A stretch of 15,979 nt of DNA from Rhodoferax sp. (GTDB lineage: Bacteria; Pseudomonadota; Gammaproteobacteria; Burkholderiales; Burkholderiaceae): contig JAIFMT010000010.1 in assembly GCA_020048295.1 (NCBI GenBank), positions 1 through 15,979 of the forward strand. Reading direction: 5' to 3'. This document shows, piece by piece, positions 5,835-13,632 of the stretch. The first letter of the stretch is position 1; each line of letters starts with the position of its first letter. A program made the translations under genes and the position numbers. A model generated the notes under the pieces. The model searched no databases. It worked only from the letters and a program-made list of their open reading frames with translations, and had not been told where the DNA came from.

Positions 5835-7046
5835 TTAAACCGCTGCGTCGGTCTGAGCGGCCAGTCGCCACAGTGACGTGACCTCTTTGGCGCGTGCCTG
5901 GTGCAAGGCATCGCTGGCATCGCCGGCTTTGGGATGCAGCGGCTTGGCATCGATACGGCTGACCACCCGCAGGCCATTTTGTGCGAACAGCGCCAGCAGT
6001 TCGTCACGGCTGCGCAGACCCAGGTGTTCGGCCAGGTTCGACAAGATCAGCCAGCCTTCACCTTTGGGAGCCAGGTGCGCGCGCAAGCCTTGCAGAAAAC
6101 CACTGAGCATGCGGCCATCTTCGTCGTACACCGCACGCTCCAGCGCTGAGCCGGGGCGTGCTGGCAGCCACGGCGGGTTGCACACGATCAAGCTGGCCAG
6201 CCCAGGTGGAAACAGGTCCATCTGCAGCACCTGCACTTGCTGGGCAAGGCCAAGCCGGGCCAGATTGGCCCGTGCACAGGCCAACGCGCGGTCATCCAGG
6301 TCAGTGGCCACCACATCCACCAGGCCCCGGTGCGCCAGCACGGCGGCCAGCACACCGGTGCCAGTTCCAATGTCAAACGCGGTGATGTGGGTCTGACCTT
6401 TGGGCGGTTTGGGCAGGTGGGCGTTGGCCACCAGTGCGATGTATTCGCCGCGCACCGGTGAAAAAACACCGTAGTGCGGGTGAATGCGGTTGTTCGGTGC
6501 CGCGCCCAGGGCGGTAATTTCGACACCCACCCGCTGCCACTCATGGGCACTGGTGATGCCCAGCAATTCGCGCAGCGAGGCCACCGAGAGGCCGTTGTCG
6601 CTGGCGCTGGTTGGCATGGCAGGGCCCCAGGCTTGGGCGCAGGCACACTTGACATCCGGGGCACGGCGCAGCCCGATACTGTAGTCGGCCTCAAAACCAA
6701 TCAACAACATGCCCAGCAGGCGTGCCCGCTGCGACTGGGCCAGCCGGTGCTGGTTAAAGGCATCCGACAGTGGCACCGCCTGGCCGGCTTGTTTGCGCTT
6801 GCGTTTGGGCACCTGGTCAATGCGTCGTCCCAGCGCCTGCAGCAATTGGCGGGCGTTTTGAAAATCGCCACGCCATAACAGCGCTGTGCCGGCACAGGCC
6901 AGCTGGTAGGCGGCATCGGCGCTGAGGCTGTCGTCGGCCAGCACGACACGCTTGGGTGGCGCGATGCCCCGTTCGGAGCGCCAGCGCGCATGACAGTCCA
7001 AGCCGCCCTCCTGCCAGTGAATGGTGGAGGTTGCTGCGGGCATCAT
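5835..7046 (-). CDS. class I SAM-dependent methyltransferase (RsmC/RlmG/PrmC-like MTS domain)
   Basis: The 403-residue protein has a C-terminal Rossmann methyltransferase domain: motif I 'AFDIGTGTGVLAAVLA' (D225-G231), an acidic end of strand beta2 'VVATDLDDRALACARANL', and the catalytic 'IVCNPPWLPA' (N290-P-P-W293). An NPPW/NPPY motif is typical of enzymes that methylate exocyclic amines of nucleobases or the amide nitrogen of glutamine. The N-terminal ~200 residues lack a motif I and hold 'TALLWRGDFQNARQLLQALGRRI' (in part), a basic 'PKRKRKQAG' stretch and 'GLRRAPDVKCACAQAWGPAMP'. They may recognise RNA or protein. The start (ATGATG at 7046) overlaps the chemoreceptor stop in ATGA. The substrate is not known: rRNA or a protein is plausible. 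Chemoreceptor methylation is not expected, because CheR has a different motif set. Confidence 0.82.
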   Translation of the reverse strand: MMPAATSTIHWQEGGLDCHARWRSERGIAPPKRVVLADDSLSADAAYQLACAGTALLWRGDFQNARQLLQALGRRIDQVPKRKRKQAGQAVPLSDAFNQHRLAQSQRARLLGMLLIGFEADYSIGLRRAPDVKCACAQAWGPAMPTSASDNGLSVASLRELLGITSAHEWQRVGVEITALGAAPNNRIHPHYGVFSPVRGEYIALVANAHLPKPPKGQTHITAFDIGTGTGVLAAVLAHRGLVDVVATDLDDRALACARANLARLGLAQQVQVLQMDLFPPGLASLIVCNPPWLPARPGSALERAVYDEDGRMLSGFLQGLRAHLAPKGEGWLILSNLAEHLGLRSRDELLALFAQNGLRVVSRIDAKPLHPKAGDASDALHQARAKEVTSLWRLAAQTDAAV

Positions 7047-8611
7047 CTGACCTTGAACGTGCTCACCAAGTGTTCCAGGTGGGCCGCCTGGTCTTGCAGT
7101 GATTGTGCTGCAGCGGCGGCTTGTTCAACCAGTGCGGCATTTTGCTGGGTGACCTGATTCATCTCGTCGATCGACTCGCCCACGCGTTCAATGCCGGCGG
7201 ATTGGTCGGTATCGGCCGCAGAAATTTCCGCCATGATGTCGGTCACTTTGCGGATGCTCTCGACGATGTCATTCATGGTGCTGCCAGCCTGCTGCACCAG
7301 ACTGCTGCCGGCGTTGACCTTGTTGACCGAGTCGCCAATCAGCGTTTTGATCTCCTGCGCCGCATCGGCCGAGCGCTTGGCCAGGCTGCGAACCTCGGCG
7401 GCCACCACGGCAAAACCCCGGCCTTGCTCGCCAGCGCGGGCGGCTTCCACGGCAGCATTGAGCGCCAGAATATTGGTCTGAAAGGCAATGCCGTCAATGA
7501 CCGCGATGATGTCAACAATGCGTTTGCTGGATGTGTTGATCGAAGCCATGGTGTCAATCACCCCTGACACCACTGTGCCACCGCGCATCGCCACATCCGA
7601 GGCGGACTTGGCCAACTGGTTGGCCTGACGGGCGTGTTCGGCATTTTTGTTGACCGCTGAGGTGACTTCAGCCATGGAAGCTGCGGTCCTTTCCAGAGAA
7701 CTGGCTTGCACTTCAGTGCGGTTGGACAGGTCAAGATTGCCACTGGCAATGTCGCTGGAGGCGCTGAAAATTGAGTCGGTACCGGCGCGCACCTGGCGCA
7801 CGATGCCTTCCAGACCGCTGTTCATGTCTTTCAAGGCTTGTTGCAGCCCGCCCATTTCATTGCTGGAGCGCACTTCCACCACTTGTGTCAGGTCGCCTGC
7901 AGCGATGCCACGGGCAACTCTGATGCAGTACTCCAGCGGTTGCGTGACGACCCGGCGAATGAACGGGTAAATCAGCATCAGCACCGGAATGCAGGTGATC
8001 AGCGCGGCCAGAATTGACTTCAGGCGTTGGTCGGCCAGGCTGGCGTTGACCTTGTCGAGCGAGACTTTCATGCTGACGACGCCCAGCACGGTGCCTTCGG
8101 TGGCGGCATGGCAGGTGGTGCAGTCCTTGCCCAGCGAGTTTTTGGATGCCAGCGTCGGGCGCACCGCGCGCAGGTATTCGCCGGTGGCGTCGGATTCGAC
8201 CTGCACGATGGCTTTGCCCGAAGCCATGACTTGCTGCTCCAGTGCGTCCGGCTGGGAGTCGTCTTTGGCAGTGCCGGGGCCATAAATCTTGACCACTGCT
8301 TCGGCGCGCAGCACCCGGATGTCTCGAATGGCACCGAGTTGCTTGACCTGGTCCAGAAACACATCGCGCTGCGCCACGGTGCCGGTGACCATCATGCCGG
8401 TCAGGCCTGCCATGGTGGCATCGTGCATGCTGCTGGAGAAATCTGTGGCTTGGTCAAGCGCCGCCTGGCGGGTGACATGCCCTTGCCAGATGATCACACC
8501 CGTCCAGACTACCAAGAGTGCCGCGCCAATGGTGGTTAGCAGTTGGACCCAAATCTTGTACTTGGTGGTTTGCACGTTATCGTTTCCTCGGGGGCCGTTG
8601 ACATCTGGCAT
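7043..8611 (-). CDS. methyl-accepting chemotaxis protein with periplasmic c-type heme motif
   Basis: The 522-residue receptor has a short cytoplasmic N-terminus, TM1 at about 20-42, a periplasmic domain of about 150 residues, TM2 at about 199-218 and a HAMP domain to about 272. A long cytoplasmic helical bundle follows, with the signalling tip 'IAFQTNILALNAAVEAARAGEQGRGFAVV' (in part). The periplasmic domain contains C164-T-T-C167-H168, a covalent heme c attachment motif, in the segment 'LGKDCTTCHAATEG'. Heme-c receptors of this layout are known from Geobacter and act as redox or gas sensors. No C-terminal CheR/CheB-binding pentapeptide is present (ends 'STFKVR'). I chose ATG 8611 because AGGGA lies 5-9 bases upstream. 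An in-frame ATG at 8665 has no good ribosome binding site and would add 18 residues. It signals through CheW/CheA, which are not in the window. Confidence 0.93.
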   Translation of the reverse strand: MPDVNGPRGNDNVQTTKYKIWVQLLTTIGAALLVVWTGVIIWQGHVTRQAALDQATDFSSSMHDATMAGLTGMMVTGTVAQRDVFLDQVKQLGAIRDIRVLRAEAVVKIYGPGTAKDDSQPDALEQQVMASGKAIVQVESDATGEYLRAVRPTLASKNSLGKDCTTCHAATEGTVLGVVSMKVSLDKVNASLADQRLKSILAALITCIPVLMLIYPFIRRVVTQPLEYCIRVARGIAAGDLTQVVEVRSSNEMGGLQQALKDMNSGLEGIVRQVRAGTDSIFSASSDIASGNLDLSNRTEVQASSLERTAASMAEVTSAVNKNAEHARQANQLAKSASDVAMRGGTVVSGVIDTMASINTSSKRIVDIIAVIDGIAFQTNILALNAAVEAARAGEQGRGFAVVAAEVRSLAKRSADAAQEIKTLIGDSVNKVNAGSSLVQQAGSTMNDIVESIRKVTDIMAEISAADTDQSAGIERVGESIDEMNQVTQQNAALVEQAAAAAQSLQDQAAHLEHLVSTFKVR

Positions 8612-8724
8612 TTCTGTCCCTGCTATCTTACGCCTGTGAATTGGTCGGAATCCTCTGGTGAACATCTTTATTCATAGCTTATTTGTTTTGAGCCAAGGAA
8701 AATGGTGCTATTGTTTGCATCACC
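8612..8724. other. divergent intergenic region between chemoreceptor and HDOD gene
   Basis: This 113-bp region must hold the promoters of both divergent transcription units. It is AT-richer than its flanks around 8664-8715. No convincing sigma-70 pair was found. On the plus strand a TATTGT at 8709-8714 could be a -10 with a poor -35 (TTGAGC, spacing 15). On the minus strand the chemoreceptor has an AGGGA ribosome binding site. No clear operator palindrome was seen. Confidence 0.4.
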
Positions 8725-9576
8725 ATGAACCACGTCCCTGCCGATCTGTCTTTGCGCCTGGCTGCAGCAGTGGACAGCATGCCGGCGTTTCCAAAAAATG
8801 TGCAGCGCATCCTTGCGCTGACCAGCAATCTGGCCTGTTCCCCCAAAGACCTGGTGAATATCATTGGCAAAGATCCGGTGGTGACGGTCAAGGTGCTGCG
8901 GGTGGTCAACTCGGCCTATTACGGACTGTCAACGCGCATGACCTCGATCGACCATGCGGTGGTGTTCCTGGGCTTTAACACCATCAAGAACCTGGCGCTC
9001 AGCATGGCCGCCATCAGCATGTTGCCGAGCAACCCGCTGGCGGGTTTTGACGGCCAGCGCTACCTGGTGCATTCGCTCACGGTGGCCGGGGTGGCGCGTC
9101 GGTTGGCGCAGCCACTTTCGGCAGCCGACCCCAACGATTGCTTCATTGCCGGGCTGTTGCACGATTTTGGCAAGGTGGTCGTGGCGCAGTTCATGCCAGC
9201 CGAATTTCGCAAAGCAATCGAGATGAGCCTGTGGAAGGACATCGCGCTACATTTGGCGCTGCGCGACGTGGTGGGCGTCGATCACGCGGCCATCGGCGCC
9301 ATGCTGGCCGAAAAGTGGCGTTTCGCGCAATGTCTGGTGGACACCATTCGTTTTCAGCATGAGCCGAGCCAATGCGACACCGACATGCTGGCCTGCGTGT
9401 TTGCCGCCAACCAGATCAGCAAACAGCTTGGCCTTGATTTGGGTGCCTGCATTGAGGCCGAGTCCCTGCCAGCCACCGTGCAGGCGCGTCTGGGCGGTAA
9501 ACTGGACGCCGTCATGGCAGGCCTGGGCGACCTGAGTCCGTTGCTTGAAGAAGCCCAATTGTTTGCCAACCTTTGA
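8725..9576 (+). CDS. HDOD domain protein (signal transduction)
   Basis: The 283-residue soluble protein is almost entirely an HDOD domain. It starts at 'MPAFPKNVQRILALTSN' (residues 19-35), with 'LVNIIGKDPVVTVKVLRVVNSAYYG', 'DHAVVFLGFNTIKNLALSM' and 'FIAGLLHDFGKVVVAQF' in the usual order (some segments shortened here). HDOD proteins are non-catalytic or unassigned relatives of HD hydrolases, found with kinases, chemotaxis and c-di-GMP proteins as signalling partners. This copy still keeps an HD pair in 'HDFGK'. ATG 8725 is the best start because the domain begins soon after it, though the ribosome binding site is poor (AAGGAA at 8695-8700 is too far away). It leads a four-gene plus-strand operon, with the response regulator 19 bp downstream. 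Confidence 0.9.
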   Translation: MNHVPADLSLRLAAAVDSMPAFPKNVQRILALTSNLACSPKDLVNIIGKDPVVTVKVLRVVNSAYYGLSTRMTSIDHAVVFLGFNTIKNLALSMAAISMLPSNPLAGFDGQRYLVHSLTVAGVARRLAQPLSAADPNDCFIAGLLHDFGKVVVAQFMPAEFRKAIEMSLWKDIALHLALRDVVGVDHAAIGAMLAEKWRFAQCLVDTIRFQHEPSQCDTDMLACVFAANQISKQLGLDLGACIEAESLPATVQARLGGKLDAVMAGLGDLSPLLEEAQLFANL

Positions 9577-9595
9577 GTGAGCCCGCAGCACCTCC

Positions 9596-10942
9596 ATGAG
9601 TGATACCGATAAACCTGCCGCTAACCTGATGTCCGCCACCATTCTGTGTGTCGATGACGAACCCAGCATCCTGTCCGCGCTGCGTCGGCTGTTTCGGGCG
9701 CGCGGTCTGCAGGTCAAGGTGGCTGAGGGCGGGGCCGCCGGGCTGGCTCTGCTCGAGGGTGAAGCGGTTGACCTGGTGATCTCCGATATGCGCATGCCCG
9801 AGATGGATGGTGTGACGTTTCTGGAGCAGGTGCGTCAGCGCTGGCCAGGGACCATGCGGCTGCTGCTGACCGGTTATGCCGATGTCAACTCGATCATGGG
9901 GGCCATCAACCGTGGCGAGATCTACCGCTACATCGCCAAGCCCTGGGACGACAACGACATTGTGCTGATCGTGCAGGGTGCCCTGCGGCATCGGGCGATG
10001 GAAGTCGAGCAAAGGCGGCTACAGGCCCTGGTGCAGCAGCAAAACGACGAGCTGAAGGCGCTCAACGCTAGCCTGGAAGCCAAGGTGCAGGTGCGCACCG
10101 CCGATCTGGCCCGGGCCAATGGTGCGCTCAACGCGGCCAACGAGCGCCTCAAAGGCAACTTCATTACGTCCATCAGGGTGTTTTCTGGCCTGATTGAACT
10201 GCGCGACAGCAAATTGGCCGGGCATTCGCGCCGCGTGGCCGACCTGGCGCGGCGCATGGCCCAGCGCCTGGGGCTCGACAACAAGCAGGTGCAGGAAACC
10301 TTTGTGGCTGGCCTGCTGCACGAAATTGGCAAAGTGGGCTTTGACGACCTGCTGATGGACACCCCGGTGGTGATGATGAACACCCGTCAGCTCGACATCT
10401 ACCGCAAGCACCCGGTGCGCGCCGCACAAATGCTGATGCCACTCGAAGAGCTCAAATCTGCAGTGGACGCCATTGCCAACCAATTGGAGCGTTATGACGG
10501 CGGTGGCTACCCGGCCCAACTGTCCAAAGAGCAAATCCCGCTGGGCGGCAGAATCATCAGCGTGGCCAGCGATTACGACAGCCTGCAAATTGGTACCTTG
10601 GGCCAATGCAAGCTCAGCGCCGCCGACGCGCTGGGCACCATCGTCAAGGGCAGCGCACGCCGTTACGACCCGATGGTGGTCGAAGCTCTGGTGGCGCTGC
10701 AAGGCGATGCGCCAAGCCAGACGTTGCTGGCAGCCGCTGAAAAGTCCACCGAGCTGCCCCTCAAAACAGCGGACCTGCGCCAAGGCATGGTGCTGTCGCG
10801 CGACTTGATGACCGCCAGCGGTTTGCTGATGCTCACCGCAGGCCATGTGCTCGATGACCCGGTGATCCGCAAGATCAACAGTTTTGAGAAATCCATGGGG
10901 CTCAAGCTGGTCACCCATGTGTGGCGCAACAACCCGCTTTGA
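9596..10942 (+). CDS. response regulator with degenerate HD-GYP-type output domain
   Basis: The 448-residue protein has an N-terminal receiver domain with acidic pair D20-D21, phosphoacceptor D64 in 'VISDMRMPEMDG', T92 and K115 ('AKPW'). A coiled-coil linker (about 140-190) leads to an HD-GYP-like domain (about 195-345) and a C-terminal beta-rich extension ('LRQGMVLSRDLMTASGLLML' region). RpfG-type proteins use such a domain to hydrolyse c-di-GMP. Here several metal-site residues are changed: HD is H242-E243 in 'LLHEIGK', the HHE of HHExxDGxGYP is Q296-L297-E298, and the late Asp of 'VADxYDAL' is S325. H210, K246, H272 and the DGGGYP core remain. Loss of phosphodiesterase activity is inferred. 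It is the only receiver protein beside two kinases, and its stop is 11 bp before the next start. Confidence 0.9.
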   Translation: MSDTDKPAANLMSATILCVDDEPSILSALRRLFRARGLQVKVAEGGAAGLALLEGEAVDLVISDMRMPEMDGVTFLEQVRQRWPGTMRLLLTGYADVNSIMGAINRGEIYRYIAKPWDDNDIVLIVQGALRHRAMEVEQRRLQALVQQQNDELKALNASLEAKVQVRTADLARANGALNAANERLKGNFITSIRVFSGLIELRDSKLAGHSRRVADLARRMAQRLGLDNKQVQETFVAGLLHEIGKVGFDDLLMDTPVVMMNTRQLDIYRKHPVRAAQMLMPLEELKSAVDAIANQLERYDGGGYPAQLSKEQIPLGGRIISVASDYDSLQIGTLGQCKLSAADALGTIVKGSARRYDPMVVEALVALQGDAPSQTLLAAAEKSTELPLKTADLRQGMVLSRDLMTASGLLMLTAGHVLDDPVIRKINSFEKSMGLKLVTHVWRNNPL

Positions 10943-10953
10943 GCCGTCGCAGC

Positions 10954-13632
10954 ATGTCGCATCACCCCAAGTCACCGCTTGATACGTCTGTGGACTGGTA
11001 TGAGGTCCTGATCGCCTGCGATCAGGTCATTATTGGCAGCCAACAGCGTGATGCGCTGTTCAAAGATCTGTGCTGTCAGGTGGTGCAGACCAGCCGGGTT
11101 GAGGTCGCCTGGATTGGCATGCTGGATGCGGCCAGCGGCAAAGTCTGGCCACAAGCCCATTTTGGCAAGGAGCTCAGTTACCTGCAGTTCATCCATGCGC
11201 TGGTGGCACTCGATGCGGCACCGGCGCAAAACCCGGTGACCCAGGCGATTCGCGACAACCGGGCCATCTGGTGCAAGGATGTCCAAAGCGATCCTGCCCT
11301 GGCGGCGTTTTCAGCGTGGGCAAAATCGCAGGGTTGGCACTCCAGCGCTGTGCTGCCGCTGACCACGGCGGGCAAGCCGGTGGGCGTGTTGCTGCTGCAT
11401 GCCAGAGCCGTCAACACCTTTGATGCCACGGCGCAACGCTTGCTGGGGCAACTGGCCTCGAACATCAGCCACGCGCTGAATGTTTTCGACAACGACACGC
11501 AGCGCCGCCTGGCCGAGACCACGCTGGCCGAGAGTGAAGCGCGCTACAGCGCGCTGTTTGCCAACAACTGCATGCCCATGCTGCTGATTGACCCGGTCAA
11601 CCTGCGCGTGGTGGATGCCAATATCCGCGCGGTCAATTTTTATGGCTGGAGCCACGCCGAGCTGATAGCCAAAAAAGTGCCAGACATCAACATCCTGAGC
11701 GAGGAGGAAATCCGCCGCGAAATGGCACTGGCCAAGTCCACCGGCAAGGACCATTTTGATTTCAGGCATCGACTGGCCAGCGGCGAAGTGCGTGACGTGG
11801 AGGTGTTCAGCAGCCCGATTGGTTTTGGCGGGCAAACCTACCTGCTGTCGATGATTCATGATGTCAGCGAACGTCGCCAAGCCCAGGACAGCATGCACAT
11901 GCTGCAGGCGCTGATTCAGCAGTTCATTGACGAATTGCCCGGCACCGCCTACCTCAAAGACAGCGACCTGCGCTTGTTGATGGTCAACAAGAACCTGGGC
12001 CGGATGTTGGGCGTTGAGCCAAAAACCATGATTGGCAAGACCGCGCATGATATTTTTCCGAAAGATTTTGCTGATCTTGTCACCGAGCTGGACCGACAGA
12101 TGCTGGTCGATGGGGGTCGGCGCACGGTGGAAGAAGCCTTCAACGACCGGCATCTGGAGACCAGCATGTTTGTCATGCAGGATGCCGGCGGTGCCAAGTT
12201 TTTGGGTGGCCTGAGCCTGGATGTCACTGAGCGTTATCGTGCCGCAGAGCTCACCACTGTGCTGTTGCAGATCAACGAACTCGGCGACCTGTTGCCCGAA
12301 AAGGACTTTTTAACCCGTGGCCTCGAAATGGCCGAGGCACTGACCCACAGCAAGATCGGCTTTTTGCACTTTGTCAACGCAGACCAGCAAACGCTGGAAC
12401 TGGTGACCTGGACCGCTGGCGCCCTTAAGGGCTGCACGGCTGCCTATGACAGCCACTACCCGGTCAGTCAGGCCGGCATCTGGGCGGACTGCGTGCGCAA
12501 CAAAGCCCCGGTGATGTTCAATGATTACGCCAGCTATCCCGCCAAGCACGGCTTGCCGCCGGGGCATGCCACGCTGCAGCGGCTGATTTCGGTGCCGGTG
12601 ATCGAAGGGGGCCAGGTCAGCATGATGCTGGGCGTGGGCAACAAAGTAACGGATTACAACGATGCCGATGTGGACACTTTAAGCCTGATTGGCAACGACC
12701 TGTGGCGCATTGCCCGCCGGGCTCGCGCCGAGGCCTCCTTGCGCAAGCGGATCGAAGAACTGGTGGAACTCAACCGCAAACTGGCCGATGCCCAGATGCA
12801 ACTGCTGCAGTCTGAAAAAATGGCTTCGATCGGACAGGTGGCCGCCGGTGTGGCGCATGAAATCAACAACCCGGTGGGTTTTGTCAAATCCAATCTGGGC
12901 ACGCTGGCGCAATACGTTGAACAACTGCTGGAACTGCTGCAAGGCTATGCGGCGCTGGAGTCGCAGGTCGACGCCGCAGGTGCCGCCTTGTGCCTGCCGC
13001 TGCGCCAGCGCAAGGCCGACATGGACTTTGACTTCATGCTGACCGACTTGCCGCAGTTGATTGCCGAGTCGCGCGAGGGCATCAACCGCATCAGCCAGAT
13101 CGTGCTGGACCTGAAAAACTTCTCGCGCTCCAGTGACAACGAATGGTGCTGGGCCGATTTGCACGAGGGCCTGGAAAGCACCCTCAACGTGGTGTGGAAC
13201 CAGCTCAAATACAAGGTCGAGGTGACGCGGGCGTATGGCGAGCTGCCGCAGGTCTATTGTGTGGCGGCGCAAATCAACCAAGTGTTGATGAACCTGCTGG
13301 TCAATGCCGGGCAGGCGATTACGGACAAAGGCCACATCACCCTGCGCACCGGTGTGCAGGGCCCCAACGTCTGGATTGAGGTGCAAGACGATGGCTGCGG
13401 CATGGACGGCCCCACCCAGGCGCGAATCTTCGAGCCGTTTTACACCACAAAACCGGTGGGCCTGGGTACCGGGCTGGGCTTGTCGATTGCTTTTGGCATC
13501 GTCACCCGGCATCAAGGGCGCCTGGAGGTGCAGTCGCAGCCCGGGCAGGGCAGCACCTTCCGGCTGGTGTTGCCGATCAATGCGTACCCCGAGAACAGCG
13601 GCACCGGTGATGCACAGGACGATCCGATATGA
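10954..13632 (+). CDS. multi-sensor histidine kinase (GAF-PAS-PAS-GAF-HisKA-HATPase)
   Basis: The 892-residue cytoplasmic kinase has no membrane segments. Domains in order: GAF (about 15-185), PAS (190-312, ending 'MIHDVSERR'), PAS (320-430, 'LPGTAYLKDSDLRLLMVNKN'), and a second GAF (433-592) of the kind with 'KIGFLHFVN', 'SHYPVSQAGIWADCV' and 'RLISVPVIEGG'. A coiled coil follows, then the phosphoacceptor His635 in 'VAHEINNPVGF'. The ATPase domain has an N-box 'NLLVNAGQAI' (780-789), G1 'DDGCGM' (812-817) and G2 'GLGTGLG' (836-842). It should autophosphorylate in response to small ligands or redox cues bound by GAF/PAS, and the neighbouring response regulator is the likely target. ATG 10954 was preferred. 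An in-frame TTG (10939) that overlaps the regulator stop, or GTG 10921, would add 5 or 11 residues. It overlaps the next kinase by ATGA. Confidence 0.92.
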   Translation: MSHHPKSPLDTSVDWYEVLIACDQVIIGSQQRDALFKDLCCQVVQTSRVEVAWIGMLDAASGKVWPQAHFGKELSYLQFIHALVALDAAPAQNPVTQAIRDNRAIWCKDVQSDPALAAFSAWAKSQGWHSSAVLPLTTAGKPVGVLLLHARAVNTFDATAQRLLGQLASNISHALNVFDNDTQRRLAETTLAESEARYSALFANNCMPMLLIDPVNLRVVDANIRAVNFYGWSHAELIAKKVPDINILSEEEIRREMALAKSTGKDHFDFRHRLASGEVRDVEVFSSPIGFGGQTYLLSMIHDVSERRQAQDSMHMLQALIQQFIDELPGTAYLKDSDLRLLMVNKNLGRMLGVEPKTMIGKTAHDIFPKDFADLVTELDRQMLVDGGRRTVEEAFNDRHLETSMFVMQDAGGAKFLGGLSLDVTERYRAAELTTVLLQINELGDLLPEKDFLTRGLEMAEALTHSKIGFLHFVNADQQTLELVTWTAGALKGCTAAYDSHYPVSQAGIWADCVRNKAPVMFNDYASYPAKHGLPPGHATLQRLISVPVIEGGQVSMMLGVGNKVTDYNDADVDTLSLIGNDLWRIARRARAEASLRKRIEELVELNRKLADAQMQLLQSEKMASIGQVAAGVAHEINNPVGFVKSNLGTLAQYVEQLLELLQGYAALESQVDAAGAALCLPLRQRKADMDFDFMLTDLPQLIAESREGINRISQIVLDLKNFSRSSDNEWCWADLHEGLESTLNVVWNQLKYKVEVTRAYGELPQVYCVAAQINQVLMNLLVNAGQAITDKGHITLRTGVQGPNVWIEVQDDGCGMDGPTQARIFEPFYTTKPVGLGTGLGLSIAFGIVTRHQGRLEVQSQPGQGSTFRLVLPINAYPENSGTGDAQDDPI

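Noticed and set aside
8610..8680. Possible flagellar sigma-28 promoter upstream of the chemoreceptor (TAAAG followed by TCCGACCAA, minus strand)
   Set aside because: The spacing is about two bases too long and the -10 half matches GCCGATAA poorly.
8702..8728. Eight-codon leader ORF whose TGA overlaps the HDOD start codon
   Set aside because: Its AAGGA ribosome binding site is only about two bases from its ATG, too close for efficient initiation; very short ORFs like this occur by chance.
10019..10975. 318-codon open frame on the minus strand opposite the response regulator gene
   Set aside because: Antisense shadow of a clearly coding plus-strand gene; composition is typical of shadow frames and no domain is recognisable.
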